Positions 33,289 through 44,153 of a stretch of 64,000 nt of DNA are shown piece by piece. The DNA lies in contig JARYHS010008074.1 in assembly GCA_031002005.1 (NCBI GenBank), positions 345,302,932-345,366,931 of the forward strand. Reading direction: 5' to 3'. A program made the translations under genes and the position numbers. Below the pieces are notes generated by a model. That model was not told the DNA's origin. It saw only the letters and a list, made by a program, of their open reading frames with translations, and made no database searches. The first letter of the stretch is position 1; the number at the start of each line of letters is the position of its first letter. Source of the stretch: Vandiemenella viatica (taxonomy: Eukaryota > Arthropoda > Insecta > Orthoptera > Morabidae).

Positions 33289-33884
33289 TGTAAATTGACA
33301 ACTTTCCACATCCCACAGAGCCAGTCTCTTATATTGGGATCAATGGAAAATGAATGTACTGTATTGTATTGTATAAGAATTTGCAAAATTCTAAGGTAGC
33401 TTACAAGAGATAAAAGACTGCAGATCTATTTCTTTTAAGAAACTCTACAAATACTAATGAAGTACAGTAGAGTGTCAAAAAAAGTTATATAATTGGGAAT
33501 AAGGGCAGTTCGATTATTGACTCGCTCAAATTTTAGATTTGTTTGGATACAAAATATACTACAGTACAGTTTTTATTTTAAAATTACATCAGGTACTATA
33601 TAATTTTACATACCCTTAGCAAAAGAAATCCTCCTTTCTTGTGCTTCATATTAGAGATCTTCTTTGCTCCCTCACTCTCTTCAACAAAAAAAGTTGTGTT
33701 GGAGTGCAATCAGGTTGCTGCTCTCATGTTATGCCATGACAGTCTCTAGTACAGTGAATGCTGCAGCATCCATTGGTCCAGTATTGACTCATCTTCATCC
33801 TCATCTTAATTGGTGTCATTTTGAGGAGCAAAATTTGCTCTAATAGAATTCACAATTGTACTGTCAGCCAAAGCACCACCATGA

Positions 33885-35075
33885 CTTTCTAGCCATGCTG
33901 TTGCAACATCTCTATCACAGTCTCCAAATCCACGGATTGCCATAAATAACTCGGATTCATCTCATCCAATATTTGGTCTTCATCTCCTTCAGCAGTGTGT
34001 AGTACATCTTCGGTTTTTATTGCAATGGGCCACAACTGATTCCATGCATTCATTAAATTTTGTTTAGTAACAGAATTCAACGAATCAGCTGACATATGAC
34101 AGCATTCCTGGAGAGTCAACTTTTCTCAAGAAACAATGAAACTTTCTTAATTGTTTTCTTCAAAGAGCAAATGACAAGACTTGTTTTGGTATATTCTCTT
34201 CATTTTCTCTATAACTCCCTAATCCACTGGTTGGAGAATTGCTGTCACTTTCAGTGCAAGGAAAAGCATTTTGAAGTTGTCTGTCATGTTTAATCTTGAT
34301 GGAGCATTTTACATAATAAGTAACACCTAGCTAACTTTTGCCTTTCTTTACAATACCTTTTTACATTAGAAATGAAATCATTAGTTAACCAATCAGTAAA
34401 AATTTCATCATACCCTTTTTAGTGCTCTGTAACACACAGGGAAGTAGGCGATATTTTTGAAACACCTCATTTTCTTACTCTTTCTTATAATCAACAAAGG
34501 CACTGCATGAATTGCACTAGCATTAGCACAGATCATAGCAATAACACTCTCCTTGCTCACTTTGAAACCTGGAGCTGTTGTTTCAAATCTGCATGCAAGA
34601 GATTTTTTAGGCAATGCTTTCCAGTTAATCCCGGTCACGTCAGCATTGTAGACTTCTCTAGAATATCCTTCACTTTCTATAAGCTTAAAAAAAAATTCTT
34701 TAAATAACTGTGCCGCACTAGGAACATTGGATAAAATTTCTCTCTCAATTTAAAGTTCTTCAATTCCATGACATGATTTGAAGTTTTTGAGCCAACCTGT
34801 ACTGGCTTTGAACTCAGAAGGGCTGTCAGATTTTCCAATATAATCCAATGCCTTCTCACGTAGCAGGGTTGCAGATACTGGTTCTCTTAATGTATGTTTC
34901 TGTGTGTACTACAAATAAACAGCATCTTCAACTTGAACATCATTAGCAGTTCTTAAAGTTTTAATTTTCTTTGAACCATCACATGAATCGAGTTTTCATA
35001 CAAAATTCAAAAAGCTTTCCTTCTTTTTAATGTCAGGTATGGTTGCCCTTCTAACATCATACATTTTACCTAAAT
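33885..35075 (-). pseudogene. Tigger/jerky-type transposase, decayed
   Basis: DDE transposase related to Tigger and Jerky/CENP-B. On the minus strand from about 35063: RRATIPDIKKKESFLNF (N-terminal HTH region), then TANDVQVEDAVYL and REPVSATLLREKALDYI, then EFKASTGWLKNFKSCHGIEE (CENP-B-type HTH), then NADVTGINWKALPKKSLA (first catalytic Asp box; family usual is DETGL) and RFETTAPGFKVSKESV, ANASAIHAVPLLIIRKSKK, and a C-terminal piece QECCHMSADSLNSVTKQNLM, AWNQLWP. Stops and frameshifts between the pieces and the loss of E-T in the first catalytic box make it inactive. Confidence 0.85.
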
Positions 35076-36337
35076 ATGACCCCCTTTCACCCTTTTAAAT
35101 TTTAACAAAAAAAATCTTAGTTTCAATTGCCAAAAACTTATGCTTCCTTTTGAAAGATTAACATAGTGCCTCTGTAGGTATATAATGTTAGTACAAGATA
35201 TTAAAGTCAACAGAACTCACCAACACAGCAAAACGGAATTTACATCTGCCTTTGTTTTAAAAACATTGTTGTTGGAAACTTTCAAATCAATTACAAAGAC
35301 GCATGACAAACACTGCTGGTTTATGATTTTTAAGAAACTAAACTACTGGCACACAAAGAATTATCGTTGCTTTCCGGTTACAAAAAGCATCCAGAATCAA
35401 AACCAGTGTCCAGTTGGTCGTGAGGATATCGTGGTGATCAGGGGTGCTGACTTTTAGAAAACCTCATGCGCATTTGATGATGGAAAAAACACTGGCAAAG
35501 TGTGTGAACTATTTTTGACAGACTTTCACTGGCGGATTGCTGACTTGGCAGGGAGTAACATGCGCTGCTTTTTATCCTGGAAATATTTAGGGTTCTGTGC
35601 AAATTAAATAATACCTTCAAAATGCTTAACAGACATGAACGAAGGCACAGGCATCAGCTAGTCTTATAAAATAGTACAAATCCATCCATTATATTTCAAG
35701 TCATAAGCGAACAGGCAGAGTAGGCAAGAAAGATTCTGCAATTTTTAAATTCTGTAAAATGGGTTCGTCCTTTTTAAAGTAATTGAATAACACACATATT
35801 TTCAAGCTTATAATAATAATAATCATAGACAGGTAACTAATGATTTGTGTATTCCTATTAGAAATCAGAATTTTATTATTGCATTTGTGTCCGCAAGAAT
35901 CGCTATTATGACAGCTAGTAATTAATATACAGAAGAGAAGGGAAAAAAGATGGATAAAAATGTTTGATAGGACAATACAGAATGGAAACCAATCATAATA
36001 AAAATATAAAAATGAAATTATATCAACAGTGATAACAATTTTTATTAGCTGGAGAAAAGTATTAGTACTTACTTACTTAATGTACACAGTTTTACTACAA
36101 ATTGTATCATCAACAAATTAACATTAAGAAACTTTTTAAGAAACTACACTTATAACCTATATAATGATATCAATTTTTTCAATGCAAACATATTTTGTCT
36201 AACTACAGCTCTATTTATAAAAGTATCAGTAATATCTTGTAGGTCCAAATCATCTGCTATTTATCGGTTTACGTGCACTACCATGTGATCATTCATTCTT
36301 TGCTTAGTCATAGCACTCTGTAATGCTATAATAATAA

Positions 36338-36650
36338 TAATAATTTTGTGTGGTCGTAATGACTTAGTGATAGGGTTTCTATTGGCTGCGCATTCTGCCT
36401 CTGTTGTAGCAGCTTTAACTTAACCCAGTAATCCTACCAGGTAAAGGGGACCTACAGTTTAAGGTGGAATCTGAACCACTGAAGCTTACTGACGTACTTC
36501 ACATTTCACAACAAGCTGTGCCAAAGGTGAAATCAGGTTAAGAGCCTATGAAAATCCCCACTGAGACAGGGATTTGAACCAGGGGCCTTTTGATCTCCAG
36601 CCCGACACCTTAACCATTGAGCCACCAGACAGCTCTCTATAACACTGAAA
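36338..36650 (-). repeat. tRNA-derived SINE, minus strand
   Basis: Read on the minus strand the head is GGTGGCTCAATGGTTAAGGT with box B GGTTCAAATCCCTG, the body contains TTAAACTGTAGGTCCC, and the tail is (AATTATT)n-like. Same family as 45698-45962, which is on the plus strand. Confidence 0.8.
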
Positions 36651-38076
36651 ATTGCCGTTCTGCAATGCATGCCAATACTGGAATAGTTGAAATGATTTAT
36701 GACTTCAGGTATCATATCTTGGGTAGATTCACGATGCCAAATTATATATGTTAAAAACCATTGACCACATTGCTCACTCTGTGCAATTTCTAATAGCATG
36801 ATAATCATCCACATCAAAGTCATTTCCATAGAACTCTTTTCACATAACTGCTGTTTATCATTTTGCTAGTAAACTATCTAAAACTACAAAATATTATTTT
36901 TATATCAATCAGCTGAGGAGAAAAATTAGTGTGGTTCACTTGATGAATGTCTATATTTTTACAAATCCTCCTTATTTTGGAGTTATTAATGTTGATTTGT
37001 TGATCTTCCAATGTAACAGCTAGGCCAAGAGTAGATTTCCATAAGTTTTTAAATTTTTTGTTCAGTGGACGATATAATGTGCTTCACAGTATTAATATTA
37101 TCTACAACATTTTTCAGATTCAAAGAAATCTTCTGTAAAGTTGCATTTAGAACTTCGAAGTGGTCGAGAATTTCTATCAAAAAATTTTATAACTAAAATT
37201 ATTAATTGCAATGGAGCACACTTTCCAGTAGCAAATCAAGAGATTCAAAAGACTGAAGACTTTTTAAAAACCATTTTGTTTTTGTGCCGGCATTATCTTT
37301 ACGACTTTTTGTGTCGTTCAAAAACCAGAGCAGTATACCATAATTGTTTAGAATAGTTATCAAGGAAGATATATGAAAATACTATCTTCTTGGTAAAAAT
37401 GGCCACAAAGAAAGGTTTTCAGCATAGCGAGCTGCCTATAGTGATTCAAAACAAGCCTGGCGTTTCGCTGAAACACATGTAAGACAATACATTCTCTTAC
37501 AAATACTAAAAAAGCTTATTGCATGTACCTCATTCATTGTGTCCTGAACAACCAGGAGAGCAATGCATTCACATGAATTGCCCTTGCTTTGATAGCTTTA
37601 ACCCTCGATTGAAGGCCAGTATGTGCTCCAACATTAGAAGCACCATCTATATGCAGACCCCTACAGATCTTGATATTTATCTCGACTCTTCTTAGTACTT
37701 GAAGATTTCAAACATATTTTGTCAGATATTGTTGATAAAATTTCATAGAGACCCATAAAAGTTTCATGTACATTACACTGAGTCCAAGTAATGGAAGCAC
37801 AATGTGAATTGTTCATTATTGGAAATACAACTAGTTTTATCAACCATAGCTAAATAATAGACCATATTTCATACTACTTTGATTGTTTTACACAGTACTT
37901 CATCACTCAAAACTGTACGCACTTTGTTAGTAATATCTTGTGACAACCACCAACATTTTTTGCAGTGGAGCTACATGTTTAACACTGGAATATGCTGCAA
38001 TCACAGCTTCAAGAATCAAGTGTAATTTGAATATTCGTCCTTGTGGTCCCTTATGGCTAGGCAGTCACTTGTTAAA

Positions 38077-39592
38077 AGTAAAGATTAGGACAATCCCAAG
38101 AAACAGGAAAACAACAAAGAAGACTGTAACCACCAGACCAGACCCAGAATATCTGAAGGAAAACAGAGAAAAAGTCATGAAAGAAATTAATCAAAATGCA
38201 GCAGAAAATTGGAAAGACCTCGCAAATGCAGTCCAAAAGGCAATGCGTTGGGGACAGCCTCCTAGAAAACGCAGACATAGATGGTGGAACATGAAGTGCG
38301 ACGAGGCTATTGAACGAAGGATTCAGGCATGGACTAAATTCAATAGTAACAGAACAACAGAAACATGGCAACAATTTCACACAGTCCAGAAACAAACCTC
38401 AAAAGAAATTAGAAAAGAAAAGTGTTCATACGACAGAAAAAGGATACAAGATATTGAGGAAGACTTCAAAAGAAATAACACAAGAAATTTTTATAGAACT
38501 TTCAAAATTTGCACGGGTGTCAGGCAAGGAGATGGATTATCACCAATTTTATTCAACATGGTATTGGACAAAGTTATAAAACAATGGGAAACGCAGGTCA
38601 AAGGAATACAGCTAGGTAGAACACGACATACCAAAACAATCATACAATCATCAGATGCCTGGAATTTGCGGATGACCTGACAATTCTCAGCAATAATAGG
38701 CAGGAAGCACAAGATTCATTGGAACAGCTACATCAAATTGCCGCCAAAACAGGGCTACAAATTTCGTGTGAAAAAACGCAATACATGGAGAAACAAAACA
38801 ACAATGTCCAAACAACATACACAAAATTTGGAAACATAAAAAGAGTTGAGAAATTCAAATATCTAGGGGAATACATACAAGTAGGAGGATCTAACAAGCT
38901 ATCAAATTCAGAAAGATCAGAAAAGCTTCAGAAGGCTTATAGACTCACATGGTCATATTATAACAAAAGAAATATATCAAGACAGGCCAAACTCAGACAT
39001 TACAAAACAGTGGTACTGCCAGAAGCATTATATGCATCAGAAACAACAATTATTGGGGCTTCAGCCATAACAGAAGCGGAAAAGTTAAACGCAAAATCTT
39101 CAGGAAAATTTTTGGAGCAATATATAAAGACGGTATATGGATGAAAAGACCAAAGAAAGAACTATACGAACATACAGATAGATTGACAGACATGATCAGA
39201 AGACATAGATTAGAATTCTATGGACATTTACAGCGAATGAACAGCACTAGACTCACAAAGAGGATCTTTGATGTGGTAAATGGTTCACTCAGGAAAACCA
39301 ATTGGTTCCAGGAAATAGAAGAGGACTTGAATCATGCAGGGATCAGCAAGGAAATGACATGGGAAAGGGGACAATTCAGGAACAAAATTATGAACTCAAA
39401 ATTTAAAATACAGAAGAAAACAGGAACAAAGTGGACTGAACAAAGGAAACAGGAAAACAGTGAGCGTATGAAGAGGTTTTGGGAAGAGAAGAGGAAGAAG
39501 ACAAATACAAACAAAAACTGAGTAATCATGAATAATTTGAATTTAAACACTGACCTCAAGGGCAATAATAATTAATAATAATAATATAGCAT
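38077..39592 (+). mobile_element. RTE-like LINE, 5'-truncated and internally deleted
   Basis: Inserted in the hAT transposase. The sequence starts in the endonuclease-RT linker near 38077 and ends in a short AAT-type microsatellite at about 39564-39590, typical for RTE-like 3' ends. The body is plus strand, while the host element is minus strand. Confidence 0.75.
38080..39521 (+). pseudogene. RTE-like LINE ORF2 remnant lacking the RT core
   Basis: The first frame (to 38680) has the linker (DPEYLKENREKVMKEI, RKRRHRWWNMKCDEAIERR), then jumps at about 38505 from NTRNFYRTFK directly to ICTGVRQGDGLSPILFNMVL, the RT motif B region. The fingers and motif A (the AFD-type catalytic Asp) are missing, yet the frame stays open. 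After a shift, RT motif C reads FADDLTIL (about 38668-38690), then LEQLHQIAAKTGLQISCEKT and KYLGEYIQVGG in frame 38719-39144. A stop follows, then the C-terminal RRHRLEFYGHLQRM box in 39141-39521. The style of motif B and of the C-terminus fits RTE-like elements. Non-functional. Confidence 0.8.
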
Positions 39593-39792
39593 GCAGCTTA
39601 CATTGAAATCACATTCAAAATTGGCTTTATGCAATTAAAAAAAAAAAAACAATGAACGTCAGACTTTTCATACTTTTTCATGATTAAAAACCACCTTGAG
39701 TGAATGCCTTAATGCACTCATCTTCTCTTGATGATGTTTTCAGTGTGGAAACACCATTAGACATGGTTTCTTTACAGATTTGAGGAAACACA

Positions 39793-40926
39793 TCTATATA
39801 TATAAAGATGAATGTATGTATGTTTGTTTGTTCTTCATACAAATCCACAGTTTTCATCCGATCTCGATGAAACTTTGCACACTTATCCTTTGAATCAAGG
39901 AGAAAAATACTGTCTACATTTGGTTGAAAAATTATCTGTATAAATAATACATGTTTTCTCATAATTTTGAAATATTACTGAACGGCAATAGACAGACGCA
40001 TTGGATATCGACGTCTCCGTACTGTTTTTTCGTGTAATGGTCAGGCAGCTCAGTGGTCAAAGTGCTCGCTTACTAATGTTTGGGTCGTAGTCTCCGATTC
40101 AAATCTCCCTGGAGGCTAATCTTTTTAAAAATTGTTTATGATCGTAAGAGTCATGCCTGGGCCGTAGCTTATTCGGATTGAATGTTAAACTGTAGATATC
40201 ACAAAGTTAGGGGTGCAATGCGAGGAAAATCGTAGGTAGTCATGCAATGCTGCAGGTGTACACTTTTTTACGTTATTTTGATCCCTCAGGGGTGATTCGC
40301 AGTCAGTGTGTGATCTGTAATTATTCTGTAAATGCGGAAGTAAGACTTGTTACATTTTGACAAGTAAATCCCTATACTGATATTGACAAAAAAAATCTGT
40401 AGGGAGGGCACAGGACTTTTTTTTCGGTATGATTAACAGTTGTAGTCACGAAATCTTGAGAACTTATCGAATGGTGACAGAGAGACAGATATGTGTGTTA
40501 GTCTGTTATGTTACATCGCTTGCTCAAGCTATGCTTCTCGCGCATTATGTTAGTGTATAATTTGTTAGTAAATTTCATTTAGGTAACAAACGTATTACTT
40601 AATATAGATGTCGATTTTCTCTGTCCTATTACTTTGTATCTGCCTAAATGTTTCTGGAACCATTTTATTTTGCCTTCTTTTTTGACATGCCTTTCGGGCG
40701 TAAACTGGCCTAAGAGCACATGCATCTAAAGTTATTAAGTATGTTGGAAATTGATTCTCTTCAAGTGACAGGTTCGATGGTAGTATGATATAGTGATGGC
40801 CTTCCGGTCATATTATGCCGACTCGGTGTTGTTTGGGACCAATCCTTCGCTACCAACAACTTTCTATATTCAATTATGGCAAAGAAATTCTTAATTCACG
40901 CATACGAAGTCGTGGGTATCAGCTAG
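39793..40926 (+). mobile_element. Non-autonomous Helitron-like element
   Basis: The 5' end is TCTATATATATAAAGATG at 39793, preceded by A. The 3' end is CGAAGTCGTGGGTATCAGCTAG at 40905-40926 by length class, followed by T, so the element sits between A and T as Helitrons do, with no target duplication. The hAT coding sequence resumes on both sides. Inside are a short conserved CATCCGATCTCGATGAAACT block common in these elements and a SINE-like segment at 40035-40240. No Rep-helicase coding sequence. Confidence 0.8.
40035..40240 (+). repeat. tRNA-headed SINE inside the Helitron
   Basis: Box A-like GGCAGCTCAGTGGTCAAAGT and box B-like CCGATTCAAATCTCC are followed by GAATGTTAAACTGTAGATAT, related to the 15146-15403 SINE. 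Ends approximate. Confidence 0.6.
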
Positions 40927-41868
40927 TTATCTATATCTTCATTGTTTAACAACCATGGGATAATTGTCAGCCACTTACTCTGAAAATTCTTTTCAACTAA
41001 ATTTTCAGAAATTACATCTTCTGGTTGGATTTGTTGAGCTGTACTAAGCTGAGAAGAGCTACTAGTGGAGGGTTCTTCAGGTTTTGGCACATTACAATTT
41101 CAAAGTCAGAATTTATCTATTGAAACCAAGTATTTTCCTAAATAAACACATTAAGCGCAGCACTCTGTCAAACACATGCTTTATTTCCTTTATTTACCAG
41201 CTTGACTAGGAATGAGTGAGACACCTGAGATAGAGCTGCGAGTCGCAGCCGCGAATGTGCTGGCAGCGCAGCGGACGGGTGAGGTGCGACGGGTGGTGCG
41301 GCAGTGAGGCGCGAGTTGCTTGACTTACTTGTATATGTGCTCTTCATAAATCAAACCTACACTTACTTACTATACACCAGATAGTGTTAGGTATGACTTA
41401 ACGTAGTTGGAGGGGGGGGGGGGGGGTTAGTTGGGCATGACACGCAAACTTACATCGTAAGTAAGTGCGATCCCGTTGAGACGTCTTGCCTCGCGACGCA
41501 GCGTGTGATGTAGGTAATACAGGCATTACTCGAAGTCAATTATCGATTGGTTTTGATGTCTATGTTCATGGGTGCTCCACACTCATTATTTACATCTCAT
41601 GGGTACTATAGCCCCCGAGCACCCACAGAGTCAGCACCCCTGGCGATGATAATACAATAATAACAAATGCATGATGTAACTCACTGTACCTAGTTCTTTG
41701 TTAGTGGAATCCCTAAATATAACAAGTGCAAAAGTATACTGTACTGTATATCTATAAATATAAATAAAGTTGACACTTATGTAAAATAGTGCACAGTTTG
41801 TATTTTTTTTTTTTTTTTAATTAAAACTTGTTTGGATAATTGATGTTCTGACTATCTAAGTTCTACTG

Positions 41869-42958
41869 TATATCAAAATACAAAGAAAAGAGTAATGCCA
41901 AATAAATATCTGGCCTTATCCTTACAAAATTAGATGAGCAAACCTATAAAATGTGTTTACTACATATGGTTTCAGAATGTTCCAGAAATAAAGTAAAGAC
42001 AATAAAAAATATGGAAAGAACAAATATTCAATTAGTTAAGGCTATGAAATCATAATTAAAGCCAAGTGAATTAACATTCTTTCATTAAAAGAACGGAACT
42101 GTTGAGTTATTTAGAAACTTTAAATAAGCAATTACAATTAGGGCATTGAACCAGATCTGATAACAATGTAAGTTACTTCACAACAAGTTTAAAACATGTT
42201 TGGGTGAGAGAAAAACAATCACAAAGCATTAAAAAAGTTTTTCATTTCTAAACAAAAATTTTATCATGAAAATTAGTATTGTAATACAGTGGTTATGTTC
42301 TTGAGGATCCTACGCTTTCCTAGTTAATTTTAAGAAAAACTGGCCTAAAAAATCCTTGCCTTCTTGATGGAAAAATGTCAAGCAACAAACTCATATTTAT
42401 GTGAAGATCAAATTGTTTATTTCAATCAATAAATCATTAAATAACAGACTGCTGTGATTATTTAATTTAAATAAAAAAGTTAAAAAGAAAGGTTTTGTTT
42501 CATGAAAACATGAATTAAGATTTCAAGCACTGGCGGTGAAAATGGCATCTAAAGGAGTAAACAGTAAAACAATAAAATTAAAATGATTTCAATTAAAAAA
42601 TAATTTTTATTTTAGCTTCAGAATTTAAAAAATTCCTGATTCAAAATAATTTTATTATAACATAAAATTCCCAAAAAATAATTAATGGTAATAAATAACT
42701 TATCAAAAATAATAAAAATGATTATTTATATTTCACAAAAATTGATGTCATTTCTCAATAACAGTAAGCTGACTGACACAAACAATAAAATGCTATTATA
42801 TGTTTCCTGACATTAGATAATTAACTGTCTTAAATTATATTAAATCTCTAAATATACTTTACATTTTTACAGGGATAAATACAATGGTATCGATATATAC
42901 AAATCACAATACATATACTGTTTTCACTGTCATGACTGGACTTTCAAAATATGATTAT
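41869..42958. other. Vti1a 3' UTR and flanking AT-rich DNA
   Basis: The part adjoining 42959 should be the 3' untranslated region of Vti1a (minus strand). Several TTTATT strings (AATAAA on the minus strand) occur near 42418 and 42602, and I cannot choose between them. No other feature was seen. Confidence 0.4.
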
Positions 42959-43120
42959 TCAACTTGCTTGTTTTGTAGCTACCAGGCCAACAACGACGAC
43001 GATTACAACTACAAATACACCAGCAACACCATATAATATGAATCGGTGCATCCAGGCCCTTCTAATCATTCCACTAATTAGTCTTGAACTCAAGCTTAAA
43101 TCAGAGTTGGTTTCTCGCAG
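42959..43120 (-). CDS. Vti1a: Vti1a SNARE, last coding exon (transmembrane anchor)
   Basis: Vti1a is a Qb-SNARE for fusion at the trans-Golgi network and endosomes. This exon starts after TTTGTTTCAG (minus strand, acceptor AG at 43122-43121), encodes 53 residues and ends at TGA (42961-42959). It has the end of the SNARE helix and juxtamembrane part, LRETNSDLSLSSRLISGMIR, then MHRFILYGVAGVFVVVIVVV as the single C-terminal membrane anchor, with a short tail GLVATKQAS. It joins in phase 0 to the exon at 43193-43404 across a 72-bp intron; the junction reproduces the conserved R-x-R-LRETD/N motif. Confidence 0.9.
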   Translation of the reverse strand: MRETNSDLSLSSRLISGMIRRAWMHRFILYGVAGVFVVVIVVVVGLVATKQAS

Positions 43121-43192
43121 CTGAAACAAAACAGAAATGTAATCTGGTATCACATAACAGGTAGTAAAAAAAACTCTCGCTTAAAATTTTAC

Positions 43193-43404
43193 CCTGTTTC
43201 TTGATCGCTGTATTGTTTCACGCTGAGAATGTAAGTCCTGCAAAACCTGGGCACCTATTTCCTCTGTCTCTAAAATCATACGATACCCTGTAGTTAAATG
43301 CTTTCCTGTTCTTTCCATTCTTTCAGAGTTGTCCAACAATGCTTGTTTCTGCTCTTCACTTATACTGACAGAACTTCCATATACCTCATCTTGACCAAAA
43401 ACTT
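43193..43404 (-). CDS. Vti1a: Vti1a SNARE, core SNARE-motif exon
   Basis: 212 bp between acceptor GTTTGTTTCAG and donor AGG|GTAAAA on the minus strand. Encodes most of the Qb-SNARE motif: ALLDNSERMERTGKHLTTGY and then ETEEIGAQVLQDLHSQRETI, with Q of the zero layer expected in the EIGxxVLxxL-type segment, as in Vti1a homologues (LLDNTERLERSSRRLxxGY, ETEQIGxxxLxxL). The first two bases complete a Glu codon split with the exon at 43682-43823. The intron to that exon is 277 bp. Confidence 0.92.
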
Positions 43405-43681
43405 CTGAAACAAACAATTGATGTTCTTTAAAACTCCCAAATGGAAAAAAATTACTAACAACAGATTAGACATAAAACAAATTTTAAATTTTTAAACTAT
43501 TTATTACATCAATAATGTGTGAAAAAAAAAATTAACTTTTAACTCATTGATTTGACTTCAGTAAACTTCATTTTCACAGGCTGATTTCAGTTCGAGTACA
43601 CAACAATCAAAAGATGATATCAGAAATAGAATTGTTGACAACAAAGTATAGAGGAAAAAATAATATGAACCAGATACACAC

Positions 43682-43823
43682 CATCATCTACATGTCTGCT
43701 GCGCACTTTGGTAAATTCCTGGGTCAATCTATTCAATTCCACTCTGTAACTATCTAGTCGCATTCTCATCCTGGGTCGAGTGGAAGTATCTGTTTCCCGT
43801 ACTTCCAATTCCATTTGCTCAAG
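43682..43823 (-). CDS. Vti1a: Vti1a SNARE, Habc-domain exon
   Basis: 142 bp between acceptor CCAATAG and donor GATG|GTGTGT on the minus strand. Encodes LEQMELEVRETD and YRVELNRLTQEFTKVRSR, the last helix of the N-terminal Vti1 domain (homologues: LLEQMxLEVRE, then YxxELxxLExDFxRxR). Starts in phase 0 and ends with one base of a Glu codon. About 171 of the usual 215-220 residues are covered by the three exons; the N-terminal exon or exons were not found upstream in this window, so the next intron is long (at least past the LINE at 44154-45601) or the exon was missed. Confidence 0.9.
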
Positions 43824-44153
43824 CTATTGGAAAACAGATATTCTATAAAGTATTTATGAGTAACTTTACTCAAAAACTAATCACATGGCTTGATTGCTTT
43901 GAAGAAAAACAAAAAGTATTGCCTAAAACAAATAAAATTTAACTTTCCATTATGCCTACAGATTATTTTTAAGATGTATATTGCAATATAAAAAATTAAA
44001 TTTTTCTTGTAAATATTGTAGTTTGTAAATTAGAATAGAGGGAGAAACCATCACTTACTCAAGAGGCAGGAAGCAAATGAAACCAAAACCAAATTAAGGT
44101 GTCAGCATTTTATCTCACAGAAAGAAGAAAACAAAAAGATGAAATCACACAGC
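43824..44153. other. Vti1a intron sequence
   Basis: Presumed intron upstream (in gene sense) of the Habc exon. No feature seen. Confidence 0.4.

Larger units (their letters stand above)
28560..33373 (+). mobile_element. CR1-type LINE, nearly complete
   Basis: Two-ORF non-LTR retrotransposon: ORF1 at 29011-30033 with PHD and esterase domains, ORF2 to 32980 with endonuclease and reverse transcriptase, a 3' UTR with a 4-copy tandem repeat, and an end in short repeats of TGTAT type (33356-33373) instead of a poly-A tail, as expected for the CR1 group. The 5' limit is uncertain; a long leader upstream of ORF1 is assumed. Coding damage is light: one nonsense codon and one small shift were seen in ORF2. 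Confidence 0.8.
36160..41105 (-). pseudogene. hAT (ZMYM1-like) transposase in pieces
   Basis: Minus-strand pieces in protein order: KPEEPSTSSSSQLSTA and KNFQSKWLTIIPWLLN (41100-40930; N-terminal TTF-type region), then after the Helitron VFPQICKETMSNGVSTLKTS and REDECIKAFTQGGF (39790-39684), then after the RTE-like LINE CLAIRDHKDEYSNYT (38060-38015), then EQFTLCFHYLDSV-like and VHETFMGLYEILSTISDKIC (about 37770-37720), then IDGASNVGAHTGLQSRVKAI (about 37650-37590), and after the SINE MTKQRMNDHMVVHVNR (36310-36260), the C-terminal dimerisation region of hAT proteins. The order and spacing fit one protein of about 750-800 residues. Many stops and shifts; inactive. The three later insertions all lie between blocks of this gene. 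Confidence 0.75.
35439..41642 (-). mobile_element. hAT transposon inserted in Tigger, itself with nested insertions
   Basis: Ends CAGGGGTGCTGACT at 35439 and its reverse complement AGTCAGCACCCCTG at 41629-41642. Flanking octamers GTGGTGAT (35431-35438) and GCGATGAT (41643-41650) agree in 6 of 8 bases, fitting an old 8-bp hAT target duplication. A minus-strand ZMYM1-type hAT transposase runs through the interior and is interrupted by a SINE (36338-36650), an RTE-like LINE (about 38077-39592) and a Helitron (39793-40926). Without these the element is about 3.2 kb. A GC-rich block at 41215-41330 lies at its 5' side. Confidence 0.72.
33465..41868 (-). mobile_element. Tigger/pogo-type transposon, split by a 6.2-kb insertion
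   Basis: Left end CAGTAGAGTGTC at 33465 and right end (reverse complement) CAGTAGAACTTAGATAGTCA at 41868, each next to TA (33463-33464, 41869-41870). CAGTAGAAC is the usual start of Tigger elements. Without the hAT at 35439-41642 the element is about 2.2 kb, the expected Tigger size, and the transposase lies in its left part on the minus strand. The two ends match only over the first 8-9 bases, so the delimitation is probable but not certain. Confidence 0.65.

Noticed and set aside
41215..41330. GC-rich block as a possible CpG-type promoter of a host gene
   Set aside because: It lies inside the hAT borders just upstream of its transposase start, so it is more simply the leader of that element.
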